DNA of 38,252 nucleotides from Rhizobiales bacterium Ga0077524 (GCA_001464755.1 LNDR01000398.1:1-38252), one strand, 5' to 3'. Shown: positions 1 to 8,750, numbered from the stretch's first letter. The notes: generated by a model not told the origin, from the sequence alone. Numbers and translations are program-made.

Positions 1-2
1 TC

Positions 3-98
3 GTGGTCGGTTTCGCGGTCTTCGCTGTGATCGCCATGTGGGTTTTCCCCGAGGCGCAGGCAACCAAGAAAGACCTCGCCCAGAAACGCGGCAAATGA
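3..98 (+). CDS. C-terminal tail of a membrane protein (5' end outside window)
   Basis: The open frame entering from the left edge ends at a TGA at 96-98. The 31 visible residues are a hydrophobic stretch (VVGFAVFAVIAMWVF) followed by a short polar tail rich in Lys (ATKKDLAQKRGK). This looks like a last transmembrane helix with a positively charged cytoplasmic end. Too little is present to name a family. It is convergent with the cyclase gene that ends at 145. The 46 bases between them are GC-rich and show no clear terminator. Confidence 0.5.
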   Translation: MVGFAVFAVIAMWVFPEAQATKKDLAQKRGK

Positions 99-144
99 CC
101 CGCTACGGCCGCGGTTGACTCCGGTCCCCGCGGCTCGTTGGGCT

Positions 145-1512
145 TCACCCAACGGCGACGAGATCCATCGCTGCGCCCACGCCTGCAACGCGCCGCCCCC
201 CGAGCAGATCAGTCTTGCCGGCTGCCTCCCAACCCTGACTTCGCGCGAGCATGGCCGTTGCCGCCGTTGTCAGCCCGCGCGTCGCCTCGGCCTTGTTGTG
301 CTTCTCGAGCTTGGCCGCCAGATTCACTGCCTCTCCGATCACCGTGTACTCGAGCCGGTCGAGCGCGCCGACTACCGCGAACATGACAGGTCCCGCGACC
401 ACAGCGCCGTTGACCACGAGCCGCTCACCGAGCTCCGCCGCGGTCTCGTCCTCCCACGCCCGCGCCGCCGCAAGAACCGCCTCGAGCGCGATCAGCCCGT
501 CCGCCGCCGCGCGTGTCGACGACCGCACGGCGCCGAACGTCACCATCACGCCGTCACCGAGAAATTTGTCGACGATGCCGTTGTGGGCTCGCACGAGCGG
601 AATGATTCGCGCGTGCAGTCGTGTGAGCACCCCGACCACCTGCTGCGGCGTCAGCCGGGCCGAAAGCTGCGTGAACCCCCGGATGTCGAGCATCATGATC
701 GCCGCGTCGCGCTCATGTGCCAATCCCGCGATGGCCTCGGCCTCTGCGCTGACGACTGTGTCGGAAACGCCTCGACCCAGAAAGCGCCTGAGATCGGCGA
801 CCGCCGCTTCACCGCGCACCGCAGCAACGAACAGACGCCTCCCTCGCACCACGGCGAGCCCAAGCACCCCCGTCACCAGCAGCAACGTCGCCACCTTGTC
901 GACCTCGGCGCCGATCAGCACGCGGCTCTGCGACAGGTACTCGGTGAAGGAGCGCGTCACGAGTTCGTTTCCGCCACTCCAGAGCACAGCCAGCACCAAC
1001 CCGATCCATCCGACAGCGGCAGCAAGCCCAGCAGCCAGAACGTATCGCGCATCGAACCGAAGAACCCGGATCGCGATGAAGACGAAGAGATAGACGAATG
1101 TCGGCACCTTCAGCGAGAAGGGCGCCGGTTGCCCGTACTGCGCGTGAAACGACCAGATCAGACCAATCAGCAAGCCGACGTCGGCCAGGATCGAGGCGAA
1201 CAGAAGAGCTGCCGGCAACGGGCCTCGATACGCGAGCAGCAGACGACCGACCGTGAACACCAGATAGGCGGCGAGCGCCATCGGCACCGGCTCGCCGAGC
1301 ATTGCCGCCGGCGCGTCGTTGGGCCGGGGCGCCGCGGCATAGAGCAGCCCCAGCAGCACAACGACGAGGAGTTGCACCCAGCCGATCAGCCGCTCGCTCT
1401 CCGCCTCCTGCGCATCGACGAGCCGTTGCACGCGCTGCGGCAGCTGCGGCAACGGCGTGCCTTTTCCACCTCGCCACTGGACGAGCCCAAGAATCGAGGC
1501 GAGGCGGCTCAT
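145..1512 (-). CDS. Membrane-bound class III adenylate/guanylate cyclase
   Basis: The 455-aa product probably makes cAMP (or cGMP) from a nucleoside triphosphate at the inner membrane. The N-terminal half has about six hydrophobic segments between residues 44 and 222. A class III catalytic domain follows from about residue 265. The two metal-binding Asp are visible: D276 in MMLDIRGFTQLS and D320 in KFLGDGVMVTFG, with the purine-side Lys K316. The later motif YTVIGEAVNLAAKLE carries a Thr where class IIIb cyclases have it, and Lys in place of the usual transition-state Arg region (AARLE). The start is the ATG at 1512 because GGAGGGG lies four to five bases upstream. A longer frame exists but would overlap the next gene. 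Cyclase versus guanylyl specificity cannot be settled by eye. Confidence 0.88.
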   Translation of the reverse strand: MSRLASILGLVQWRGGKGTPLPQLPQRVQRLVDAQEAESERLIGWVQLLVVVLLGLLYAAAPRPNDAPAAMLGEPVPMALAAYLVFTVGRLLLAYRGPLPAALLFASILADVGLLIGLIWSFHAQYGQPAPFSLKVPTFVYLFVFIAIRVLRFDARYVLAAGLAAAVGWIGLVLAVLWSGGNELVTRSFTEYLSQSRVLIGAEVDKVATLLLVTGVLGLAVVRGRRLFVAAVRGEAAVADLRRFLGRGVSDTVVSAEAEAIAGLAHERDAAIMMLDIRGFTQLSARLTPQQVVGVLTRLHARIIPLVRAHNGIVDKFLGDGVMVTFGAVRSSTRAAADGLIALEAVLAAARAWEDETAAELGERLVVNGAVVAGPVMFAVVGALDRLEYTVIGEAVNLAAKLEKHNKAEATRGLTTAATAMLARSQGWEAAGKTDLLGGRRVAGVGAAMDLVAVG

Positions 1513-1639
1513 GAACCCCTCCAGACCGACCAAGCATCGCACCGAGCCTCGACACCCCGCGAGGTGACGGTCGTGAGCACACGGCAAACAGATCTTCTCG
1601 TGAGCCGCGCTGTCATGTGCGACACGGCGATCCGTCTCC

Positions 1640-3250
1640 TCAGCGCGCGACGTAACCCATCTCGCTATCACGCTCGCGAGCCAGCGCCGGTCGCCGCTCC
1701 GGATCGCCGTACCCCCCGCCACCGGGCGTCTGGATCGTCACCACATCGCCGCGCTTGAGGAGATGCATCCGGCGCGTGTCGACGTCCTGTCCGTTGATGG
1801 CGACCCGCCCGGGCCCACCACTCTTTCCGCCGCCGATGCCGGGCGCCGCGATCTTCGTTCGCTCCGTCACGAACCAGGCGGAAAGCTCGCGCTCCGACAG
1901 GCACTCGATTTCGATCGACTGCCCGAGCCCGCCGCGCTTCTCGCCATCGCCTCCCGACCCACTCCTCAACGCCTTCTCGCGGAAGAAGAGGCGGCCCGAA
2001 TGCTCGGCCACCTCGACCGGTGTCGACGAGATGTTCGACGGCCACGACAGCACCGAGACGCCGTCGCCAGCCGCTCGCCCGCCGAGGCCGCCATTGTAGA
2101 ACAGCACCGTGGCGAACGGCTTGCCGTCTTCCGCCAGGCCCGCCAGCGTGAAGATCCAGAGCGGAGATCCGGGCGCAGCCATGACCTTCTCCGGGATCGC
2201 CTGATGCAGCGCCCCGAAGATCACCGCTGGCACATAGTGACCCGTCGCCGACCGCCCACCACATGACGCCGGAAAACGCGGGTTGAGCAGCGACCCCTCG
2301 GGCGCGATCACCTTGATCGGGCGGAGCACGCCCTCGTTGTTCGGCAGGTTTGGCAACAACGCGCATTTGATCGCGTAGGCCGTCATCGCGAAAGTATAGG
2401 CCATCACGCAATTGATGGCGCGCGCCTGTTGCGGTGAGGTGCCGGTGAAATCGAACGTCGCCTCGTCCCCGGAAATCGTCACCGCCACGCGGAACTCGAA
2501 CGGCTCCTCGAGACCGTCCGTCAGCATGGCGTAGCGATACGTGCCCGGTTTGACAGTGCGGATCGCGGCCCGCATTGCCGCCTCGGAGCGCTGGAAGAGA
2601 TCGGCTGCGAAGGCTTCGAGATCGTCCAGGCCATAGTCATTCATCGTGGCCACCAGACGTGCCTCGATCACGGAGAGTGCGCTCGCCTGCGCCCACACGT
2701 CGCCGAGTGTCTGATCCGGCGTCCTGACATTGGTCCGAAGCAGCCGGATCAAGGTATCATCGGGCTTGCCCTCGCGGATCAGATGCATCAGCGGAATATG
2801 AAAGCCTTCTTCGTAAAGTTCCCTGGGCTCCACCGAGCGCACCCGACCGCCGATATCCGGCACATGCGATGTCGAGGCCGCGAAGGCCACGAGGTGCTGT
2901 CCCCGGAAAATGGGCTTCACCAGCGTAATGTCGTTGAGATGGCCCGTCGCGTCCCAGGGATTGTTGGTGATCAGCACATCGCCGGGCCGCATTTCCTCGG
3001 TCCCCATCCGGGCCACAAAATGGCGCACGGTCGCGGGCAGACACGCGATGAACGACGGAATGCTTCCCGAGTTCTGGGCCAGCGATCCACCCTTTGCATC
3101 GGTCAGCACGCACGCGAAGTCGTTAGCCTCGTTCGATAGAGTCGAGAACGACGTTCGCACGATCACTTTCGCCGCCTCGTCCACCGCCGAGATCAGTCGT
3201 GTCCACACGATCTCCAACGTCACGGCATCGAGCAGCTTGGCATCGGGCAT
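1640..3250 (-). CDS. Hydantoinase B/oxoprolinase family protein (HyuB-type), without a HyuA partner
   Basis: The 536-aa protein belongs to the ATP-dependent hydantoinase/5-oxoprolinase/acetone carboxylase B-subunit family, which normally opens cyclic amides or carboxylates ketones together with an A subunit. Family features seen are the start LDAVTLEIVWTRL, the segment FSTLSNEANDFACVLTD, the NNPWDATGHLNDI box (about residues 115-130) and the C-terminal TPGGGGYGDP. The start is the ATG at 3250 with AGAGG five bases upstream. Another ATG six codons earlier has no ribosome-binding site. The usual neighbour hyuA is absent: upstream is a protein kinase gene and downstream a cyclase. Substrate cannot be predicted. 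It may work with a distant A subunit. Confidence 0.88.
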   Translation of the reverse strand: MPDAKLLDAVTLEIVWTRLISAVDEAAKVIVRTSFSTLSNEANDFACVLTDAKGGSLAQNSGSIPSFIACLPATVRHFVARMGTEEMRPGDVLITNNPWDATGHLNDITLVKPIFRGQHLVAFAASTSHVPDIGGRVRSVEPRELYEEGFHIPLMHLIREGKPDDTLIRLLRTNVRTPDQTLGDVWAQASALSVIEARLVATMNDYGLDDLEAFAADLFQRSEAAMRAAIRTVKPGTYRYAMLTDGLEEPFEFRVAVTISGDEATFDFTGTSPQQARAINCVMAYTFAMTAYAIKCALLPNLPNNEGVLRPIKVIAPEGSLLNPRFPASCGGRSATGHYVPAVIFGALHQAIPEKVMAAPGSPLWIFTLAGLAEDGKPFATVLFYNGGLGGRAAGDGVSVLSWPSNISSTPVEVAEHSGRLFFREKALRSGSGGDGEKRGGLGQSIEIECLSERELSAWFVTERTKIAAPGIGGGKSGGPGRVAINGQDVDTRRMHLLKRGDVVTIQTPGGGGYGDPERRPALARERDSEMGYVAR

Positions 3251-3338
3251 GGAGACCTCTGACGGCATCGGGTGGGTAGGTGCTGCGCCAGTATAGGCCG
3301 AGCCCGCTCCACCATCACAAGCGATCGTGCGCGTGGCT

Positions 3339-5687
3339 TCACGAGCCTTCCTTTGGCAGTGCCGACGCGAACACGCGGACGTTGCCGTCGCTCCCACCCG
3401 CCGCAATGCGCTGGCCGTCGGCCGAGACGGCGAGTGCACCGATCGAGCCGACGCCGGCACTGAGCGTGCGCACGGCCTTGCCCCGCTCTGAATCCCATAT
3501 CCGAACCGTGCCGTCCTCACCCCCTGAAACCAGGTGCGTCCCATCCGGCGCGAACGCCAGCGCCGAGACGCGTCCCTCGTGACCTTTGAGCTGGCGTTTC
3601 AACCGCTTGGCATAGGTCGACCAGAGCCGTATCTGGCCGTCGACGCTGCCCGAGGCGAGAACGCGCCCCTTGCCATCGAACGCCACGGCAGCGACGAAGT
3701 CGCCGTGCCCACGATACGTGCGCACCAGTTCGCCCTTTTCGAGACTCCACAACTTGACGCTGGAATCCGCGGCACCCGTCGCGATGAAGGGACCGCGCGC
3801 CGCATAGGCGATCGCCTGCACGGCGCTCCCGTGGCCCTCGAGGAGCCGCGTCGGCGCTTGCGGCTTTCCCATGTCCCAAACCGTCACGGCCCAGTCGTGC
3901 GCGCCGGCCGCCACGCGGTCGGGGCTTCCGGCAAACGCCACAGCCCCGATCGATGCCGAATTGCGACGCAGCACCGCGAGCTTCGATGCCGTATCGATAT
4001 CGAAGACCGCGATCGACCCATCCGCATGTCCGGTCACGGCATGCCGCCCTGCGAGCGCCATTGCAGTCGCGCCACCCGCGTCGAGTTCGAGCGTTCGTGC
4101 GAGGCTCCCTTTCGTCGCATTCCACACTTTCAGCGTCCCATCGGCAGACGCCGTGACGATCTGCTGGCCGTCGCTCGTAAAGGCCAGGCCCTTCACCGAA
4201 CCGCGATGGCCCTTGAGCTCGGCAAGTGAGACATCGCCGTTCTCATGGCTCGTCAGAACCCCCTCGCCTTCACGTTGAAGATGAACGCGCGGAATTTGAT
4301 CCTGCACCGCCACGACCGCGCCAGCGACGAACAACGCCAGCATCACATTGAGGACAAGCCCTCGCCACACTCCGCCGGAACGCTTTCGGATCGCTCGCGG
4401 CGCTGCCCGGCGCGCACCCGGCTCGTCAACCGTCGGCGCGCCTCTTCTTCGCCAAGCCAACAGCGATTGACGCTTCGGACGATCGGCGGCTGATGCCTGC
4501 GGCTCAGATCGGCCCCTCATGGCATCCGGTTCTGGCTTCGCGGGACGTTTCGCATCAGCCCGCAAGGATGCCGCGGGAGGCATCGGCTGCCGGGGTGTCG
4601 CAGGCGTGCCCTTGCGCCAGCCATCGAGAAACGCTGCCGCGAGGCCGCCGCCGGACGCGCTGCCTGATGCAGCCGCCTGCTCGGCCTTCAGCTCTGCTGG
4701 CGCGACAAGCTCTTCGGCTTTCTGCTTGGCCTTCGTCTTTGCCTTGACCGCCGCGACCGGTTCGGCCACGGACTTCGCCTCTGCGGCGCCCACCGGCTCG
4801 ACCCGTTGCGGCGCCGGCGCGAGCAATTCCGCCCGCCAGTCGGCGACGGTCCGCGGCCGCTCCCCGATCTCCAGGCGCAGCCCCTTGTCGATCGCTGCGA
4901 GAAACCGGGGCCGGTAGGATGACAGCGCCGCGTCCGCAGGTGGAACCAACTCGTCGGCCACCATGCGCGTCGGCGCATCCTGCGGTCGACGGCCCGTCAC
5001 GGCCTCATACAGTGTCGCGGCGAGCGAGTAGATGTCTGTCCACGGGCCCTGCTGCCGGCTCGTCGTAGCGTACTGCTCGTAGGGGCTGTAGCCCGGCTTC
5101 ACCAGCGCCGAGATCGTCTTCGAATGCTTTGCGATGTCACCGCGCGCCGAGCCGAAGTCGATCAGAACCGGCTGGCCGTCCCGCCGGATCATGATGTTGT
5201 CGGGCGCGATGTCGCGGTGCAGGTAGTCGGCCTGATGCACCGTCTCCAGCGCGTCGAGTAGAGGGGCAATCAATCGGTCGAGCTCGGGTTGGCGCGGCGC
5301 GCGCCTCAAGCCCTTGAGCCACCCCTTCAGGCTCGCTCCATCCTCGAAGTGCAGCACGATGTAGCCAGTATTGCGGGCCTGGAAGAAGCGATAGACGCGC
5401 ACGATGTTGGGGTGATTGAAACGGGCCAGCGTCTGTGCCTCGGCGAGGAAGCGATCCAACCCCCACGAATAGTCGCCCTCGCTTTCCCGCGAGCGCGGCA
5501 CGACGTCCTCAGCGGCATCCCGCGCGGCGAAATCGACCGGAAAATACTCCTTGATCGTCACCTTACGCGCGAGGGCGATCTCCTCGGCGAGATACGTAAT
5601 ACCGAAGCCGCCTGCGCCGAGTGTCCGCTCGATGCGGTACTCGTCGGCGAGAATTGTCCCTGGCCGGAGTGCCACGAGATCGCTCAT
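3339..5687 (-). CDS. Ser/Thr protein kinase with transmembrane segment and WD40 repeat domain
   Basis: The 782-aa receptor-like kinase has an N-terminal eukaryotic-type kinase domain (about residues 17-290). The glycine loop is LGAGGFG, the ATP Lys is K46 in VTIKEYFP, the catalytic loop is HRDIAPDN (D159, N164) and the metal motif is DFG (177-179). A low-complexity Ala/Lys/Pro linker (about 291-435) leads to a transmembrane helix at about 443-461. The rest (about 485-780) holds some seven WD40 repeats (for example LKGHRGSVKGLAFTSDGQQI), expected as a propeller on the other side of the membrane. The ATG at 5687 was chosen because it directly precedes the kinase domain; its ribosome-binding site is weak (AGG nine bases upstream). 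It is divergent from the FHA-FHA-PP2C genes, which suggests one phosphorylation circuit. Confidence 0.92.
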   Translation of the reverse strand: MSDLVALRPGTILADEYRIERTLGAGGFGITYLAEEIALARKVTIKEYFPVDFAARDAAEDVVPRSRESEGDYSWGLDRFLAEAQTLARFNHPNIVRVYRFFQARNTGYIVLHFEDGASLKGWLKGLRRAPRQPELDRLIAPLLDALETVHQADYLHRDIAPDNIMIRRDGQPVLIDFGSARGDIAKHSKTISALVKPGYSPYEQYATTSRQQGPWTDIYSLAATLYEAVTGRRPQDAPTRMVADELVPPADAALSSYRPRFLAAIDKGLRLEIGERPRTVADWRAELLAPAPQRVEPVGAAEAKSVAEPVAAVKAKTKAKQKAEELVAPAELKAEQAAASGSASGGGLAAAFLDGWRKGTPATPRQPMPPAASLRADAKRPAKPEPDAMRGRSEPQASAADRPKRQSLLAWRRRGAPTVDEPGARRAAPRAIRKRSGGVWRGLVLNVMLALFVAGAVVAVQDQIPRVHLQREGEGVLTSHENGDVSLAELKGHRGSVKGLAFTSDGQQIVTASADGTLKVWNATKGSLARTLELDAGGATAMALAGRHAVTGHADGSIAVFDIDTASKLAVLRRNSASIGAVAFAGSPDRVAAGAHDWAVTVWDMGKPQAPTRLLEGHGSAVQAIAYAARGPFIATGAADSSVKLWSLEKGELVRTYRGHGDFVAAVAFDGKGRVLASGSVDGQIRLWSTYAKRLKRQLKGHEGRVSALAFAPDGTHLVSGGEDGTVRIWDSERGKAVRTLSAGVGSIGALAVSADGQRIAAGGSDGNVRVFASALPKEGS

Positions 5688-5933
5688 GGCGTTACGCCTG
5701 CGCGCTGGCGCTCCAAGACCGCTCGCCTTCCGGCGGCGTTCAATCCCGCTTTCAGGACCACGCAGCCCTCCCCGTGTCGCCACCGGCACACGACCGACCG
5801 GCGGCGCGCCGCCTCCCACGCCGCGCACTGTCGCCATCAATATGGCGAAAGCATGAGACGAAGCTCTCCTCGAGGGTCTGCGGCCATGTTCTGGCCGTCA
5901 TCAAGGGACAGTTTGCGATTCGACGGAGGAGTC

Positions 5934-6593
5934 ATGCCCGCGCTACGGCATCCAGGGAATTGCGCCTGTCAGGTTATGACCCGCCTGTCGATGACGCGCG
6001 CCTGCTTCGTCGCGATCCTGCTCATTGCGACCGTCGGATCCGCCGCCGCTGAAGGCCTTGGCGGGGTATCCGCTGCGGATCGGGCCTTGGCGATGCTGGA
6101 CGTCCTGCAACGTGGCCTCGATCGCCACCCCAGCATCAGGCTCGCCGGCGCTGCGGCACTGATCGTTCCGGTCCTGGCTCTCGCCGCCGCGATTGGCCGC
6201 TTTGTCATCCGCCGAAGCCGCGCTATGAGCACGGCCACCCCCGGGTCAGCCGACGAGCCCGTTTCCCACGGCATCGCATGGATCGAGGTCGTCGACCGCC
6301 ACGAGCCACCCATCGCGGTTGGCGAGCTCGTGCGGATCGGCAAGAGTGACGACTGCGACCTCGCGCTCGAGACCGATGGACCGGCTGGGATGCATGCCGT
6401 CATTCAGCGCACGCCCGACCGCGAATACATCCTGTTCGATGTCAGCTCGGGGACGCCGGGCCTCGCCGTCAATGGCGCACCCGCCCGCAGGTACCGCCTA
6501 AGCAACGGTGATCGCATCGAGATCGGCTCCACCTGTGTCGTTTTCAGAACCGGGCTTCCACGTGCCTCGATCGGTGAGCCGCTGGCGGCATGA
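5934..6593 (+). CDS. Membrane-anchored FHA domain protein
   Basis: The 219-aa protein has a signal-like hydrophobic segment (about 22-40, ending AAAE), a second transmembrane helix (about 70-92) and a C-terminal FHA domain (about 115-210), a phosphothreonine-reading fold. The FHA core RIGKSDDCDLAL and AGMHAVIQR departs from the canonical GR...SxxH pattern. Lys stands where the phosphate-binding Arg is usual, and Ala where Ser is usual, with His154 kept, so phosphopeptide binding may be weak or altered. The start at 5934 is set by GGAGGA just upstream, although the spacing is short. ATGs at 5976 and 5991 are alternatives that would give a cleaner signal peptide. It lies divergent to the kinase and upstream of a second FHA gene. 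Confidence 0.8.
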   Translation: MPALRHPGNCACQVMTRLSMTRACFVAILLIATVGSAAAEGLGGVSAADRALAMLDVLQRGLDRHPSIRLAGAAALIVPVLALAAAIGRFVIRRSRAMSTATPGSADEPVSHGIAWIEVVDRHEPPIAVGELVRIGKSDDCDLALETDGPAGMHAVIQRTPDREYILFDVSSGTPGLAVNGAPARRYRLSNGDRIEIGSTCVVFRTGLPRASIGEPLAA

Positions 6594-6616
6594 TCCGGTC
6601 CACGCCGTCAAAATTG

Positions 6617-6654
6617 GCCCAGGGTGGTTGCGTTTGCCCAGGGCGCTTGCGTTT
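6617..6654. repeat. Two tandem 19-bp direct repeats upstream of the FHA/PP2C pair
   Basis: Two head-to-tail copies (6617-6635 and 6636-6654) of the pattern GCCCAGGG-n-G-n-TTGCGTTT match at 17 of 19 positions. Further GCGTTT words occur nearby before the FHA gene at 6745. The repeats sit in the 151-base gap between the two FHA genes. They could be a regulator-binding site or a chance duplication. Confidence 0.6.
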
Positions 6655-6744
6655 GAGTGTCGTGCAACAGCTGTGATGGAGCGTTTGGGTTGCGATCTCG
6701 TGGTGGGGCGTTTTGGACTTTGATCCGAAATGGAGGAGCGAAAT

Positions 6745-7485
6745 ATGTCGAGCAAGATCGAGGACGATGCCATGGGCGGCAGCGAGCGGCGCCTTATGGG
6801 ATCGCTGCGGGATGCACTGGCCGCTGCTGCGAGGAGTGAGGGATCGCCGGCGGCGAGTGCCGAGAAGGAACCGAAGGCACTTCCGCTGGCGCCTGCCCCT
6901 CCCATGCTGGCGCCGCCGATTCCAACAACCGAGCGAAAGACGGTCCCGAGTGCTTCCCAAGCCGCCGCCGAGGTGCGTGCCGCGAGCCAGTCCGCGAGTG
7001 AAGATACGCCCCAGACCCGCGTCATGCGCCCAGGGGTGTCTCGCCAAGCGGCGCCGGGCGGAGGCTCGAGAACCCAGCTCGTCCGTGGCAAGTCGCTGGT
7101 CAAACGGACGGAGTTCCAGCAGGATCCAGTCGTAGGCTGGCTGGTAATCATCGGCGGGCCAGGCCTCGGCGCCTTCCGCCCCATCTTCGAAGGCAACAAC
7201 ACCATTGGCCGCTCCTCGGCCCAGCGCATACCGATCGACTTCGGCGATGAGACGATCTCGAGCGAGGAGCAGGCGTATATCCGCTACGATTCGGTTGACC
7301 GCCGGTTCCTCCTCGTGCCCAATCTGGCTAAGACGAATATCGTTGCAGTCAATGACGGCAAGCCGACGTCCGCGATCGAGCTGACGGCGATGGATGTCAT
7401 TACAATGGGCCATACCCAGTTGGTCTTCGTTCCATTCTGCGGGAACGACTTCGACTGGGCAGAGCTCTCCGAGATGAAGGGCTGA
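6745..7485 (+). CDS. Cytoplasmic FHA domain protein with disordered N-terminus
   Basis: The 246-aa protein has a long Ala/Ser/Pro-rich, probably disordered N-terminal region (about residues 1-130) containing Thr/Ser-rich stretches that could be kinase targets. A C-terminal FHA-like domain follows (about 132-240). The core has NTIGRSSAQRI with the phosphate-binding Arg present, but the usual SRxH is replaced by ISSEEQA, so His is missing. No signal peptide or membrane segment is seen. The ATG at 6745 has an excellent site, GGAGGA seven bases upstream; an earlier in-frame ATG at 6730 has none. Its stop codon overlaps the start of the phosphatase gene by one base (TGATG), so the two are almost certainly co-translated. 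Confidence 0.85.
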   Translation: MSSKIEDDAMGGSERRLMGSLRDALAAAARSEGSPAASAEKEPKALPLAPAPPMLAPPIPTTERKTVPSASQAAAEVRAASQSASEDTPQTRVMRPGVSRQAAPGGGSRTQLVRGKSLVKRTEFQQDPVVGWLVIIGGPGLGAFRPIFEGNNTIGRSSAQRIPIDFGDETISSEEQAYIRYDSVDRRFLLVPNLAKTNIVAVNDGKPTSAIELTAMDVITMGHTQLVFVPFCGNDFDWAELSEMKG

Positions 7486-8282
7486 TGCTGAAGTTCACGC
7501 ACGCTAGTCGCGCAACCCAAGGAGCGCGATCATATCAGGAGGACGCCTCGGTCGTATGGCCGGGGTCGAGCGCCGTGACACCGCCCGGCGTTACGTCCCC
7601 CCCCGACGGCACTGCGCTCGTGGCGGTCCTCGCCGATGGCATGGGAGGGCATGCGGGTGGTGCGCTCGCGTCCTCGACGATCTGCAGCGCATTTCTCGCG
7701 CACTTCACGGCTGCTGGCGGCGAGGGCCGGTCGCGCCTGAAGCCATCCCTGGTCGCCGCCAACGACGCGATCGGCGACAAGGTCTCGGCCAATCCCCAGC
7801 TGGCTGGGATGGGCGCTACACTCGTCGGTGTTACGCTCGGCGAGACGGGCCTCAGCTGGATCAGCGTCGGCGACAGCCCGATGTACCTTTACCGCGACGG
7901 TGAGCTGGTCCAGCTGAACGAGGACCATTCACTCGCTCCGGTCATCGATCGTTTGGTCGAGCAAGGCAAGATGAGCGCCGACGAGGCCCGCGCCGATCCC
8001 CGTCGCCACTATCTGCGCTCGGCGATCACCGGCGAGGACATCGAGCTCGTCGATGCCCCCGAACGGCCGTTGCAGCTCGCCGCAGGCGACATCGTGGTGG
8101 TAGCCAGCGATGGCATTCTCACGCTCGAGCCTGACACCATCCGAGACCTCGTCACGGGATATGCTCCGAACGGCCCGGATGCCATCGCCGAGGCCCTGAT
8201 CAGGAGCGTCGTCGAGGCGGGCCATCCGCATCAGGACAATACCACCGTCATCGTCGTCATTGTCGGCGAAGAGGTTGCGTAG
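7485..8282 (+). CDS. PP2C-family Ser/Thr protein phosphatase
   Basis: The 265-aa protein is a stand-alone metal-dependent PPM/PP2C phosphatase that should remove phosphate from Ser/Thr in target proteins. The canonical metal and phosphate motifs are all visible: RSYQED (E19, D20), ADGMGGH (D51), GMGATL (about 108-113), SVGDSPMYLYRDG, ASDGI (D209) and QDNTT (D251). There is no membrane segment. Length is normal for bacterial members of the PppA/Stp type. Translational coupling to the FHA gene (one-base overlap) and the divergent kinase at 3339-5687 imply it resets phosphorylation made by that kinase. No type VI secretion genes are present in the window, although such trios often accompany that system. 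Confidence 0.94.
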   Translation: MLKFTHASRATQGARSYQEDASVVWPGSSAVTPPGVTSPPDGTALVAVLADGMGGHAGGALASSTICSAFLAHFTAAGGEGRSRLKPSLVAANDAIGDKVSANPQLAGMGATLVGVTLGETGLSWISVGDSPMYLYRDGELVQLNEDHSLAPVIDRLVEQGKMSADEARADPRRHYLRSAITGEDIELVDAPERPLQLAAGDIVVVASDGILTLEPDTIRDLVTGYAPNGPDAIAEALIRSVVEAGHPHQDNTTVIVVIVGEEVA

Positions 8283-8345
8283 TCGAGATCCGCTCCCGCG
8301 GCCCAGCCGTAACCGGGCGGTGTGACGCGGCCAAGGATCGCCCTC

Positions 8346-8750
8346 ATGACGGTGACGTCGACATACGCCGGCTTGCTGGCACTCCTGTTCATAGCTCTCG
8401 GCATCCGCGTCATTGCGGCCCGACGCAGCGCCGGCATAGCGCTCGGCGACGGTGGCGATCCGGCACTCCTGCGTCGCCAGCGCGTCCACGCCAACTTCGC
8501 CGAGTATGTCCCATTCGCGATCGTGCTCATGCTTCTCGCCGAGCAGGGCGGCGCTCCAGCGCCCATCATTCACGGCATGGGGCTGATGTTGATCGTCGGT
8601 CGGACGATCCACGCGGTCGGCGTCAGCGGCACACCGGAGCGGATGGCGTTGCGCGTCGCAGGGATGGCGCTGACGTTTGCGGCCCTCGGCACCGGTGCTC
8701 TCGTCAACTTGACGGGCGCAGGCCTTCTGGCCGGAGCGCTGGCGCGCTGA
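8346..8750 (+). CDS. MAPEG family membrane protein
   Basis: The 134-aa protein has four predicted transmembrane helices and resembles the bacterial YecN-like branch of MAPEG (membrane-associated proteins in eicosanoid and glutathione metabolism). Signature-like features are RRQRVHANFAEYVPFAIVLMLLAE in the loop-helix 2 region (Arg, Asn and Glu conserved in the family) and the short spaced helices GMGLMLIVGRTIHAVG. The ATG at 8346 has AAGGA eight bases upstream; a GTG eight codons earlier is less likely. Its 3' end overlaps the convergent transporter gene by 47 bases. Enzymatic activity (glutathione transferase or peroxidase) is not demonstrable from sequence. Confidence 0.8.
   Translation: MTVTSTYAGLLALLFIALGIRVIAARRSAGIALGDGGDPALLRRQRVHANFAEYVPFAIVLMLLAEQGGAPAPIIHGMGLMLIVGRTIHAVGVSGTPERMALRVAGMALTFAALGTGALVNLTGAGLLAGALAR

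Noticed and set aside
115-1758. A 547-codon open frame on the plus strand opposite the cyclase gene
   Set aside because: The minus-strand cyclase has complete catalytic motifs and a good ribosome-binding site. The plus frame gives an Arg/His-rich product without domains, a common antisense artefact in GC-rich DNA. The same applies to long antisense frames at 251-1093, 9544-10527, 11227-12156, 12490-13476, 13963-15018, 22134-23117 and 33126-33980.
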